A DNA stretch of 44,750 nucleotides from an uncultured Planctomycetaceae bacterium (GTDB taxonomy: Bacteria; Planctomycetota; Planctomycetia; Planctomycetales; Planctomycetaceae): assembly GCA_937916515.1 (NCBI GenBank), contig CALFSX010000079.1, forward strand, positions 1 through 44,750. The letters run 5' to 3'. The notes beneath the pieces were generated by a model that saw nothing but the letters and a program-made list of their open reading frames with translations, was not told the DNA's origin and ran no database searches. The stretch's first letter is position 1. Each line of letters begins with the position of its first letter. Positions 9,061 through 16,971 of the stretch are shown here, piece after piece. Made by a program: the position numbers and the translations under genes.

Positions 9061-9090
9061 GCCCGCTGGCATCGTTGATTTGCAGCGGGC
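9061..9090 (+). terminator. Hairpin downstream of kamA, no T tract
   Basis: GCCCGCTG at 9061-9068 pairs perfectly with CAGCGGGC at 9083-9090, 40 nt after the kamA stop codon. There is no run of T after it, so it could slow or protect transcript ends rather than terminate. Confidence 0.25.
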
Positions 9091-9109
9091 GCACCGCTGA
9101 GTCTTCGGG

Positions 9110-9163
9110 TAGTGGATCTTGTTAAAGATCCTGTGGCACGGGGATCTTTAACAAGATCCACTA
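9110..9163. repeat. Perfect 22-bp inverted repeat (REP-like)
   Basis: TAGTGGATCTTGTTAAAGATCC at 9110-9131 is followed after 10 nt by its exact reverse complement at 9142-9163. Each arm is itself a small hairpin (GGATCTT-GTTA-AAGATCC). This type of GGATCTTGTTAAAGATCC palindrome is, to my knowledge, widespread in planctomycete intergenic DNA. Lying between kamA and the next gene, it could also act as a transcript-end structure. Confidence 0.75.
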
Positions 9164-9232
9164 CTAAAAACCCAAGTTCCTTGCCGTTGCGCTGCATTAG
9201 CCATTAGCCTTTTTTGTTGAAGTAGATTCCAA

Positions 9233-9757
9233 ATGGATCAGGACGAATTTTTGTGTGCGCGTTGTGCTCGACACACAAAAACGTGTTGTCAGGGCACGGA
9301 AATCTACACAACATCCGGTGATGTCAAACGCATTGCCGAGCATGTTGGGACATCGGATTTTTATGAGTTTCGTTTGCCTGATGATCCAGTCTATGCAGAT
9401 CAGGATGACGACCCGCTTTGGAAGACCCGTGTTTTTCGAGCGGATGGCAGTCGTCGAGTGTTGAAACAGCAGGCGAATCGTGATTGCACGTTTCTTGGCA
9501 CTCAGGGGTGCAGTTTGCCGCTTGAAGTTCGTCCGTTGATTTGTCGCCTTTATCCTTTTGATTATACGGAAGCTGGCGTCTTTGATGACAAGCTTGCCAA
9601 AGGTTGTCCGGTAGAACTGCTTCGGCCCGGTCAGGATTTACTGACGACTCTTGACATGCACAAAGCCGATGCGGACCGCTGGCATAAGCAGTTGTATGAC
9701 GAACTGCGATGCGAGCCAACGAACGCACGTTACGCAGAACCAGTCGATCAACTTTAG
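9233..9757 (+). CDS. YkgJ-family cysteine cluster protein
   Basis: A 174-residue protein of the YkgJ (zinc- or iron-chelating) cysteine cluster family. The typical pattern is present: C8-x2-C11 and a CC pair at residues 18-19 near the N-terminus, then NRDCTFLGTQGCSLPLEVRPLICRLYPF split around the last Cys, and a final GCPVE. The family binds metal through these cysteines; its function is unknown. The product has no signal peptide and is probably cytoplasmic. It sits 66 nt upstream of the first ATP-grasp gene on the same strand, so it may belong to the same transcript, but nothing ties it to that chemistry. Confidence 0.8.
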   Translation: MDQDEFLCARCARHTKTCCQGTEIYTTSGDVKRIAEHVGTSDFYEFRLPDDPVYADQDDDPLWKTRVFRADGSRRVLKQQANRDCTFLGTQGCSLPLEVRPLICRLYPFDYTEAGVFDDKLAKGCPVELLRPGQDLLTTLDMHKADADRWHKQLYDELRCEPTNARYAEPVDQL

Positions 9758-9823
9758 TAATCGAGAGATTGCTGGACAGCGTTTTCAGCGACACCAGAAG
9801 TCACTCTGAAAGAATGAGTAGTT

Positions 9824-10873
9824 ATGTTAATTGGACTCACGTTTGATCTTCGCGAGGAATATCTGGCCGCCGGATATAGCGAACTGCAGACTGCAGAATT
9901 TGATCGCGCTGACACGATTGATTCCATTGAAGCGGCGTTGAAGGGGCTTGGGCATGAAGTTGACCGGGTCGGTCATGCCCGCAATCTGGTTTCGCGTTTG
10001 TCGGCGGGCGATCGCTGGGACCTTGTCTTTAATATCTGCGAAGGGCTTAGTGGAGTCGGGCGTGAAGCTCAGGTGCCCGCCATTCTTGACGTGTTCGACA
10101 TCCCTTACACGTTCGGTGATCCGTGCGTTATGTCCGTTTGTTTGCACAAAAGCATCACCAAGTCGGCGATTCGCGATGCTGGTCTGCAGACGCCTAAGTC
10201 TGTTTTGATCAGCCACATGCGGGATCTTGATGATGTGGCTCTGAAGTTTCCGTTGTTTGCAAAGCCGGTGGCTGAAGGAACCGGCAAGGGAATCACACCC
10301 GCGTCTCGCGTTTGCGATATCAGTCAACTGGTCGCCGAATGTGAACGCCAGTTGATCCAGTATCAGCAGCCAATTCTTGTGGAAGAATATCTGCCGGGCA
10401 GAGAATTCACCGTGGGGCTGCTGGGTACGGGGGCTCAGGCAGAAGTTCTGGGGACGCTGGAAATCGTGCTGCTTCCTGGAGCTGAAAGCGATTGCTATTC
10501 GTACGTTAATAAAGAACGCTGTGAGGAACTGGTCGAGTATCGATTGGTTACGCCTGACGATCCGGAAGTGTTTGAAGCCGAACGTATTGCTCTGGAAGCA
10601 TGGCGAGCACTGAATGGGCGCGATGCTGGTCGGATCGATCTTCGATCGGATGCGACTGGGACTCCTCAGTTTCTGGAAGCAAACCCATTAGCGGGGCTGC
10701 ACCCGCAGCATTCAGACCTGCCGATGCTGGCGACAGCTGTCGGCATGTCTTACGTTGAATTGATTCGCCGTATCGTCGATTCGGCGGCGATGCGAGTACG
10801 CAGTTCTGCTGATAGTGGCGATCACCAGCAATGCGGTCTTCAGGGTTGCGACACGAATGCCGCTGCAAATTGA
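9824..10873 (+). CDS. D-Ala-D-Ala-ligase-like ATP-grasp enzyme (first of a pair)
   Basis: A 349-residue ATP-grasp ligase related to D-alanine-D-alanine ligase. Visible are an N-terminal domain with DLVFNICEGLSGVGREAQVPAIL split by me after EGL, the Ddl-like ATP-binding lysine in FPLFAKPVAEGTGKGI, the hinge VEEYLPGREFTVGLLG, and the metal-binding end RIDLRSD..FLEANPLAGLHP. Ddl enzymes join two amino acids using ATP. The substrate here is unlikely to be fixed as D-Ala because a second paralogue follows at once and there are no peptidoglycan genes nearby. The stop codon TGA abuts the ATG of the next gene, so the two are co-translated. The last ~20 residues look unstructured. The start ATG at 9824 has GAATGAGTAG upstream and no strong Shine-Dalgarno. 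Confidence 0.85.
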   Translation: MLIGLTFDLREEYLAAGYSELQTAEFDRADTIDSIEAALKGLGHEVDRVGHARNLVSRLSAGDRWDLVFNICEGLSGVGREAQVPAILDVFDIPYTFGDPCVMSVCLHKSITKSAIRDAGLQTPKSVLISHMRDLDDVALKFPLFAKPVAEGTGKGITPASRVCDISQLVAECERQLIQYQQPILVEEYLPGREFTVGLLGTGAQAEVLGTLEIVLLPGAESDCYSYVNKERCEELVEYRLVTPDDPEVFEAERIALEAWRALNGRDAGRIDLRSDATGTPQFLEANPLAGLHPQHSDLPMLATAVGMSYVELIRRIVDSAAMRVRSSADSGDHQQCGLQGCDTNAAAN

Positions 10874-11887
10874 ATGGACGGCCTGATGTCATCACGAAAA
10901 GTTGTCATTCTGCACAATGAAGTCGATCAACACGCTTCGGTGGCTGATCAGGATGTCATTGTGCAGCGAGACGCCGTTCGGCAGGCGCTTTGTGAGCAGG
11001 GTTATCAGGTTGAGATTCTTGAATGTACTTTGAATATGCAGAATGCGGCTGATCATTTAAGGTCGCTGAATCCGGATGTTGTTTTTAATTTGGTGGAATC
11101 GTTGGGGGGCACAGATCGGCTGATGGCGGCTGCTACGCTGCTGCTGGAATCGATGAAGATTCCATTTACGGGGGCTTCGACCAATGCGATCCTGCAAACA
11201 TCAGACAAAGTGTCGGCGAAGCGGTTGATGACCGTTGCCGGTTTGCCAACAGCACGATGGTCAACGGGGGCAGATTTCAACAGCCATAATCACGGAGCGG
11301 TCAGCCGTGCGATCATTAAGCCTGTGTGGGAACACGCTTCATTTGGGATGGATGATGATTGCGTGGTAGACATCGCCGCGGTGCCTGATTGGAGAACACG
11401 TCTGAGGGATCGTTGCGTAAATTCAGGGTGCCTGCATTTTGCGGAAGAGTACATTGATGGGCGCGAGTTCAATCTTTCTGTGCTGGAAGGCGACGACGGA
11501 CGGCCTGTGGTGTTGCCGCCGGCGGAAATCGACTTTTCGGCCTATCCCACTGAAAAGCCTCGCATTGTTGGTCACAAAGCCAAGTGGTGCGAAGAGTCAT
11601 TCGAATATCAGCAGACTCCTCGCAGTTTTGAATTTGCCGGATCGGACAGCCCGTTACTGCAGCAGTTGACCGAGCTGGCGGCGACCTGTTGGCACACGTT
11701 TCAGCTAAGCGGGTATGCTCGAATTGACTTTCGAGTCGATCACGCAGGAACGCCCTGGATTCTGGAAAGCAACGTGAATCCGTGTCTGTCTCCGGACGCC
11801 GGGTTTGCTGCCGCCTTGGATCGAGCTTCAATCAGTTTTTCATCGGCAGTTGATCAAATTGTTCGCCGTGCTATGAGCCTTCCTTAG
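10874..11887 (+). CDS. D-Ala-D-Ala-ligase-like ATP-grasp enzyme (second of a pair)
   Basis: A 337-residue ATP-grasp ligase whose start ATG immediately follows the stop of its paralogue. A second in-frame ATG lies four codons in (MSSRKVVILHNE), which is the more conserved-looking beginning. Motifs are NPDVVFNLVESLGG (compare FNICEG in the first enzyme), FTGASTNAILQTSDKVSAKRL split after QTS, the ATP lysine in AIIKPVWEHASFGMD, EEYIDGREFNLSVLEG, and the metal-binding RIDFRVD..WILESNVNPCLSP. It differs enough from the first copy to act on another substrate. Together they could add two residues in sequence. Product and substrates are unknown. It is followed by a 147-nt gap holding repeat copy 2. 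Confidence 0.85.
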   Translation: MDGLMSSRKVVILHNEVDQHASVADQDVIVQRDAVRQALCEQGYQVEILECTLNMQNAADHLRSLNPDVVFNLVESLGGTDRLMAAATLLLESMKIPFTGASTNAILQTSDKVSAKRLMTVAGLPTARWSTGADFNSHNHGAVSRAIIKPVWEHASFGMDDDCVVDIAAVPDWRTRLRDRCVNSGCLHFAEEYIDGREFNLSVLEGDDGRPVVLPPAEIDFSAYPTEKPRIVGHKAKWCEESFEYQQTPRSFEFAGSDSPLLQQLTELAATCWHTFQLSGYARIDFRVDHAGTPWILESNVNPCLSPDAGFAAALDRASISFSSAVDQIVRRAMSLP

Positions 11888-11934
11888 GCTTTTTCTAATG
11901 CGGTGAGCCTGTTCACATTATGTCAAGTTGTCAT

Positions 11935-12018
11935 AGCGACAACGGAGCGGTTCGGCGGTTCGAACGTTCCACGTCGTTCCGCATTCCACGCCACCGGGTC
12001 AAGGGCGAAGCCCTTGTT
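11935..12018 (+). repeat. Dispersed intergenic repeat, copy 2
   Basis: This 84-bp copy aligns without gaps to 26901-26984, with about a dozen differences by eye. It ends AAGGGCGAAGCCCTTGTT, which includes an AAGGGC-GAA-GCCCTT hairpin. The repeat stops 16 nt before the GTG start of the next gene, so it forms that gene's 5' leader. Confidence 0.85.
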
Positions 12019-12034
12019 AGGAAATGGGTGTTAA

Positions 12035-13777
12035 GTGTTTCGTATCCGCAGAATTCACGACGATGTTGTTCCCGTCAATAAGACGGCCGTTCAGGAAGTG
12101 ATTCAGATTTTTAAGGATCAATTTCCTGATGCACCCGTCACGGATGTGACGGCTTTGGCCGAAAAGCTTCGCAATCCTTTCAAGCAGCGATTTCGCACCG
12201 TTCTGTACGTCGCCGAAAAACGGCCGGGGCAAGTCGAAGGCTTTGCGACCGTATTGCACGAACCCGTTTTGGGCTTCTGCTATCTGGACTATCTGGCGGC
12301 TGGCAGGAAGCTTACCGGGCGTGGCATTGGGGCTGCACTTTACGAACACATTCGCTCTGAGGCGTTAACTCTTGGGGCGAAAGGGGTGTTCTTTGAATGC
12401 CTTCCTGATGACGCTGACCGCTGTGCGGACGCCGAAATGCGCAAGTCCAATGCCGCGCGTCTCAGGTTTTACGAAACCTACGGCGCGGTGCCGATTATGG
12501 GCACTCAATACGAAATTCCCGTTCCGGGTGCCGAAAATGACAACCTTCCGCATCTGGTTTACGACGGACTTGGTCGAGACGAGCCGCTTTCTGCAAAGTT
12601 TACCAAAGACGTTGTGCGAGCAATTCTGGAACGCAAATACGGAGACCTTTGTCCGCCCGAATACGTGACTCAGGTTGTTGGTTCGTTTAAGCAGAATCCC
12701 GTGTCGCTGCGACCATTGCGGTACTTGAAAGCTGCATCGGATCGAATTGCTCCAACGGCCGGTTCTTACGAATTGATCGCGGTCGCGATTAACGACAAGC
12801 ACGATATTCATCATATTCGCGAACGTGGTTATGTGGAATCGCCCGTTCGGATTGGAGTCATTGAAAGCGAACTCAAAAAATCCGGATTGATTGAGTGCGT
12901 GCCGGTTAAGGAATTTCCGTTAAAGCACATTCTGGCAGTACACGACGACAACCTGGTAAATTACCTGAAGAAGGCGTGTGAGACAGTACCGGAAGGCAAA
13001 TCTGTTTATCCTTACGTGTTTCCTATTCGTAATGCGACACGCCCGCCGCGAGAGATGTCTGTTCTATCGGGCTATTACTGCATTGATACCTTTACGCCCA
13101 TTCACCGGAATGCTTTTCCGGCAGCTCGACGAGCCGTCGATTGTGCGATGACAGCGGCTGAATTGGTATTGAACGGGCGGCGGATTTCTTACGCTTTAAT
13201 CAGACCGCCCGGGCATCATGCAGAACGCAAATCGTTCGGAGGATTCTGTTACTTCAACAACGCGGCTGTTGCGGCAAACTATCTGAGTGCGTTTGGTAAG
13301 GTGGCCATTCTGGACATCGACTACCATCATGGGAATGGGCAGCAGGATATCTTCTACGAGCGCAGTGACGTACTGACGGTTTCAATCCATGGCGATCCCG
13401 ACTTTGCGTATCCCTACTTTACCGGGTTTTCGGATGAGACGGGCGCGGGCGAAGGTGAGGGTTTTAATCTGAATATCGCATTGCCGGAGGTTCTGGATGG
13501 GAAGCAGTATCACAAAGCTTTAACAACTGCGATAAAGGTTGTTCAGGACTTCAATCCTGAGTTTCTGGTGATTGCGTTGGGGCTGGATCCAGCCAAGGGG
13601 GACCCAACCGGCACATGGTCTTTGGGGCCAGCCGATTTTGAAAAGAACGGCGAACTGGTCGGGGCGATGAGGCTGCCGACAGTTGTCATTCAGGAAGGCG
13701 GGTATCGTACTCGCACACTTGGAATCAACGCGAGACGCTTTTTTGAAGGGCTAGTTCGGACCAGCCATGCGACTTGA
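12035..13777 (+). CDS. GNAT acetyltransferase fused to histone-deacetylase-like amidohydrolase
   Basis: A 580-residue two-domain protein. Residues ~1-150 are a GNAT N-acetyltransferase domain with the acetyl-CoA loop LTGRGIGAALYEH. Residues ~270-575 form a zinc amidohydrolase of the histone deacetylase/acetylpolyamine amidohydrolase/AcuC family: RPPGHHAERKSFGGFCYFNN split after ERK carries the His pair; zinc ligands are visible in ILDIDYHHGNGQQD (D-x-H) and the D of GLDPAKGDP; GGYRTRTLG lies near the end. Such enzymes remove acetyl groups from polyamines or lysine side chains. Having an acetylating and a deacetylating domain in one chain suggests a protection/deprotection step, or that one domain recognises the other's product; this is inference. 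The start is GTG at 12035 with AGGAAATGGG about 6 nt upstream; the 84-bp repeat ends 16 nt before it. The end overlaps the next gene by 11 nt. Confidence 0.9.
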   Translation: MFRIRRIHDDVVPVNKTAVQEVIQIFKDQFPDAPVTDVTALAEKLRNPFKQRFRTVLYVAEKRPGQVEGFATVLHEPVLGFCYLDYLAAGRKLTGRGIGAALYEHIRSEALTLGAKGVFFECLPDDADRCADAEMRKSNAARLRFYETYGAVPIMGTQYEIPVPGAENDNLPHLVYDGLGRDEPLSAKFTKDVVRAILERKYGDLCPPEYVTQVVGSFKQNPVSLRPLRYLKAASDRIAPTAGSYELIAVAINDKHDIHHIRERGYVESPVRIGVIESELKKSGLIECVPVKEFPLKHILAVHDDNLVNYLKKACETVPEGKSVYPYVFPIRNATRPPREMSVLSGYYCIDTFTPIHRNAFPAARRAVDCAMTAAELVLNGRRISYALIRPPGHHAERKSFGGFCYFNNAAVAANYLSAFGKVAILDIDYHHGNGQQDIFYERSDVLTVSIHGDPDFAYPYFTGFSDETGAGEGEGFNLNIALPEVLDGKQYHKALTTAIKVVQDFNPEFLVIALGLDPAKGDPTGTWSLGPADFEKNGELVGAMRLPTVVIQEGGYRTRTLGINARRFFEGLVRTSHAT

Positions 13778-14285
13778 TTTAATGATTCGCGCCGAAGTTC
13801 GCCGAGAAGACCGCGATGCTGTAAGGCGTCTGGCGGAATCGACGAAGTTTTTTCGTCCGGATGAAGTTGATGTTGCCGTTGAGCTGGTTGATGCTTTTCT
13901 GGCCACTGGCGAAGCATCGGGGTATGAGTTTTTGTTTGCTGAGCAGAATGGTCACGTTGTTGGGTATATCTGTTATGGGCTGATTGGCTGCACGTTGGGC
14001 AGCTATGATGTTTACTGGATTGTGGTTGATCAGCAGTCGCAGGGGGCAGGCATCGGACGCCGATTGTTGCAGCAGGCAGAACAGGATCTGGCGTCTCGCA
14101 ATGCTCGGTTGGTTTATATTGAAACGTCAAACAAGCCCCAGTACGCACCGACCCGCCAATTCTACCTGCGGTGCGGATATCAGATTGCTGCAGTGATGGC
14201 GGATTTCTACGACGACGGCGACGACAAGGTTGTACTTGTTCGAGACCTGCGTAATTCCAATACTTCTTCAGTGAGTGCCATATGA
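13767..14285 (+). CDS. GNAT family N-acetyltransferase
   Basis: A 172-residue single-domain GNAT enzyme. The acetyl-CoA binding loop is QGAGIGRRLLQQAEQDL, preceded by the strand YDVYWIVVD and followed by YIETSNKPQYAPTRQFYLRCGY, split by me at APT, a typical GNAT C-terminal half. It most likely transfers an acetyl or other acyl group to an amine. The ATG at 13767 overlaps the upstream stop codon by 11 nt, so translation is probably coupled; an ATG at 13782 (MIRAEVRR) is an alternative that avoids most of the overlap. The substrate is unknown; the position after the HDAC-like fusion suggests a shared small-molecule amine. Confidence 0.87.
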   Translation: MRLDLMIRAEVRREDRDAVRRLAESTKFFRPDEVDVAVELVDAFLATGEASGYEFLFAEQNGHVVGYICYGLIGCTLGSYDVYWIVVDQQSQGAGIGRRLLQQAEQDLASRNARLVYIETSNKPQYAPTRQFYLRCGYQIAAVMADFYDDGDDKVVLVRDLRNSNTSSVSAI

Positions 14286-14383
14286 AGGTGACAGCTTTTT
14301 ATGGCGCACAACGTTGGGCAGGATTTTAGCTGTTTTGTGGCCGGGCACCAGTTGCTGGCTTAGTGGGTATTGGTGAGGTTTGG

Positions 14384-14507
14384 TATTGAGATGATTGATC
14401 GTGATTGACAGACTACCGCGCATTGCGTCTACGAGACATTCTCCGGTGCCGTTTCAAGCGGACTAACGAGGCGACGACAGAACAAGTGAGCCATCGACTT
14501 CAATTTG
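14384..14507 (+). repeat. Leader-like repeat, copy B (pairs with 7021-7140)
   Basis: This is the second copy of the element at 7021. The matching 5' part is 14384-14434 and the matching 3' part is about 14477-14507, which includes the likely GTG start (14486) of the next gene. A TTGACA occurs at 14405-14410, as it does at the same offset in copy A (7042-7047), but no good -10 box follows in either copy. The 14286-14383 stretch before it shows nothing recognisable. Confidence 0.5.
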
Positions 14508-15214
14508 CAATTGCGAACCAGCCCGACGACGTGACCTGTGGGCCTACCTGCCTGCAAGCGGTTTACGAGTACTTTGGTGATGACGTTCCGTTGGAAGAAA
14601 TCATTCGTGACGTCACGACGTTTGACGAGGGCGGTACTCTGGCCGTGATGTTGGGGTGTCACGCTCTGCGTCGCGGCTACAACGCGGTCATTTACACATT
14701 CAACCTGCAGGTGTTCGATCCCACCTGGTTCCACGACAGTGAATCTCGAGTTGATCTTAGTGAACGCATCGCCGCTCAGATGGCGGTGAAAGATGATCCA
14801 AAGTTAAGGACGGCATCTGCTCACTATCTGGAATACCTGTCCCTGGGGGGCATTATCCGCATGGAAGACCTCACAACGGGGCTGATTCGTAAATACCTGA
14901 AACGTGACATTCCTGTGTTGGCGGGTTTGAGTTCAACCTATCTATATCAGGAATCGCGCGAGACGGCTGCCGATGGGAAGTCGGATGATTTGCGAGGCGA
15001 GCCGGCTGGGCATTTTGTGGTGATGTGCGGCTATGATCAGGTGGAACGCAATGTTCTGATCGCGGATCCTTACCTGGCAAATCCCATTTCAGGCACCAGC
15101 CATTATTCGGTGGACCTTGATCGAGCCATGTGTTCGATACTTCTGGGGATTGTGACTTACGACGCAAATCTGCTAATCATACGTCCTGGTGATCGATTTA
15201 AGGCAACCCAATAG
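14486..15214 (+). CDS. C39-type cysteine peptidase-like protein
   Basis: A 242-residue protein with the layout of bacteriocin-processing C39/papain-like peptidases. A Gln and Cys lie six apart (Q12 and C18 in NQPDDVTCGPTCLQ), followed by helical YEYFGDDVPLEEI. Further on come the catalytic His in AGHFVVMCGYD and the Asp in VLIADPY, so the triad appears intact. There is no signal peptide or ABC-transporter part, so it probably acts in the cytoplasm, on a peptide or amide made by neighbouring ligases or as an acyl/peptidyl transferase. The frame is open back to a TTG at 14405; I chose GTG 14486 because homology-like sequence begins there, because an AACGAGGCG lies upstream, and because the preceding part is the repeat element. 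Confidence 0.75.
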   Translation: MSHRLQFAIANQPDDVTCGPTCLQAVYEYFGDDVPLEEIIRDVTTFDEGGTLAVMLGCHALRRGYNAVIYTFNLQVFDPTWFHDSESRVDLSERIAAQMAVKDDPKLRTASAHYLEYLSLGGIIRMEDLTTGLIRKYLKRDIPVLAGLSSTYLYQESRETAADGKSDDLRGEPAGHFVVMCGYDQVERNVLIADPYLANPISGTSHYSVDLDRAMCSILLGIVTYDANLLIIRPGDRFKATQ

Positions 15215-15279
15215 CTGGTGACGGAATTGATCTGTCGGCTTTGACTGAGTTCGCAGATTGTTAAAAGGTGATGGGACGG

Positions 15280-15326
15280 GGCCTGGTGTTGGTAGACGTT
15301 ATTCATCTCGATTGCCGGACCAGGCC
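15280..15326. repeat. Inverted repeat ahead of the RimK-like gene
   Basis: GGCCTGGT at 15280-15287 and ACCAGGCC at 15319-15326 are exact inverted 8-mers 31 nt apart, in the 281-nt gap upstream of the RimK-like gene. It could be a leader structure or a protein-binding site. The rest of the gap shows nothing I recognise. Confidence 0.3.
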
Positions 15327-15495
15327 TTTGGTGAACGTTTTGTTTATTGCCTCGCCCCACATGCACGGGCCAGCAATCGTAAAGTTCTGAAAAGCACATT
15401 GTGGGTTGTCGAATTATTTTGTTGACTGCTGGTGGCTGCGATGAAACGACAGTTCGCTGTCCGTTGCTACTTTGCTATGAAGGCGCTTTTACTTA

Positions 15496-16971
15496 ATGAC
15501 CGCACTTATTGTCACGTCTGACCCCAAGGATTGGCCCTTTGAAATTCCTGACGTACAGGTATTGGACGCTAAGTCGTATCTGACCTGTCCCGAATACGCA
15601 TCGGCCGCGCGTTCAACTCGTGTTTTCAACCTGTGCCGCAGTTATCGTTATCAAAGCATGGGTTATTATGTGTCCTTGCTGGCAGAAGCTCGCGGGCACA
15701 AGCCAATGCCAGGCGTGACGACTTTGCAGGATCTGAAGACTCGATCGCTGGTTCGCTCAGTGACTGCGGAACTGGAGGAGCTGATTCAAAAATGCCTTGC
15801 TCCCCTGCAGTCCGAAGAATTTACGCTTAGCATTTACTTCGGTCGCAACATGGCTCAACGCTATGAGCGACTTTCGTTGCAGTTGTTTAACCTGTTTCCA
15901 GTGCCTTTGCTGCGAGTCGATTTTTATCGCCGCGATGATGCGTGGATCGTTCGGCGAATTCGAGCGATCCCGGGAGCGGACGTTCCGGAAAGTCATCGCC
16001 CGTTTGTCGCCGAAGCGGCTGCTCGATACTTCAGCGGGCGAAGTACGTCACTTAAGTCTCGCAAAAGAACTCGGTTCGACCTTGCCATTCTTCATAACCC
16101 GGAAGAAAAAGAGAACGCTCCTTCTGACGAAGCGGCTTTGAAGAAATTTCTGAAGGCGGCGGAGAAGCAGGATATTAACGCTGAATTAATTACCAAAGAC
16201 GATTCCGGGCGTCTGCTGGAATTTGACGCGTTGTTTATTCGCGAAACAACCAGTGTTGACCATCACACCTATCGATTTGCTCGTCGAGCGGCCAGTGAAG
16301 GCATGGTGGTGATTGATGACCCGATTTCGATTTTAAGGTGTACCAATAAGGTCTATCTTGCCGAACTGTTGACGCGCCACAAAGTCCCGACACCGCGAAC
16401 GATCGTGCTGCATCGCGACAACGTAGATCGCATTGCTTCAGAACTTGGGTTCCCCTGTGTCCTGAAGAAGCCAGATAGCTCGTTTTCTCAGGGAGTCGTC
16501 AAAGTCAAAGACGCTGTCGAATTATCAACTCACCTGGACGAGTTTTTGGGTGAGTCAGATCTACTGGTCGCTCAGGAGTTTCTGCCCACAACGTTCGATT
16601 GGCGCATCGGCGTGCTGGACGGCAAGGCTCTGTTTGCCTGTCGCTACTTTATGGCCAAAGGACACTGGCAGATCATTCGTCAGGAAAACCACGGATCAGG
16701 TCGCTACGGCAAAACGGAAGCTGTGCCGGTTGAGCTTGCTCCTAGAAAAGCGGTTGACGTTGCCGTGAAGGCGGCCAATCTGATTGGCAACGGTTTTTAC
16801 GGAGTCGACGTGAAGGAATCGGACGGTCGATTCACCGTCATTGAAGTCAACGATAATCCGAATGTCGATGTCGGTGTCGAAGATGCCTTGCTGAAGGACG
16901 AATTGTACCGTCGCATTATGGAAACGTTTGTCCGTCGTATTGAAGCGGCAAAGGCTCGTCATCATGTCTGA
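15496..16971 (+). CDS. RimK-like ATP-grasp ligase with N-terminal RimK-associated domain
   Basis: A 491-residue ligase. The first ~190 residues match the domain often found ahead of RimK-like ATP-grasp modules (VFNLCRSYRYQSMGYYVSLLA split at SMG, then ARGHKPMPG). The C-terminal half is an ATP-grasp domain: FPCVLKKPDSSFSQGVVKV with the ATP-binding lysine, the hinge VAQEFLPTTFDWRIGVLDG, and the metal-binding TVIEVNDNPNVDVGVED. RimK enzymes add glutamate or similar residues to a carboxyl end. The start ATG is preceded by GAAGGCG about 10 nt away. Its stop codon overlaps the next ATG by 8 nt (ATGTCTGA), so it is translationally coupled to the GCS2 gene. RimK-like plus GCS2 pairs have been noted in comparative genomics as likely peptide or amide synthesis modules; the product is unknown. 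Confidence 0.9.
   Translation: MTALIVTSDPKDWPFEIPDVQVLDAKSYLTCPEYASAARSTRVFNLCRSYRYQSMGYYVSLLAEARGHKPMPGVTTLQDLKTRSLVRSVTAELEELIQKCLAPLQSEEFTLSIYFGRNMAQRYERLSLQLFNLFPVPLLRVDFYRRDDAWIVRRIRAIPGADVPESHRPFVAEAAARYFSGRSTSLKSRKRTRFDLAILHNPEEKENAPSDEAALKKFLKAAEKQDINAELITKDDSGRLLEFDALFIRETTSVDHHTYRFARRAASEGMVVIDDPISILRCTNKVYLAELLTRHKVPTPRTIVLHRDNVDRIASELGFPCVLKKPDSSFSQGVVKVKDAVELSTHLDEFLGESDLLVAQEFLPTTFDWRIGVLDGKALFACRYFMAKGHWQIIRQENHGSGRYGKTEAVPVELAPRKAVDVAVKAANLIGNGFYGVDVKESDGRFTVIEVNDNPNVDVGVEDALLKDELYRRIMETFVRRIEAAKARHHV

Noticed and set aside
11945-11975. GGTTCGAACGTTCC, resembling a tRNA T-arm
   Set aside because: It belongs to the dispersed repeat; no acceptor or anticodon stem can be built around it.
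14405-14485. 27-codon N-terminal extension of the C39-like protein from TTG
   Set aside because: This stretch is part of the element repeated at 7021, and GTG 14486 gives the better start.
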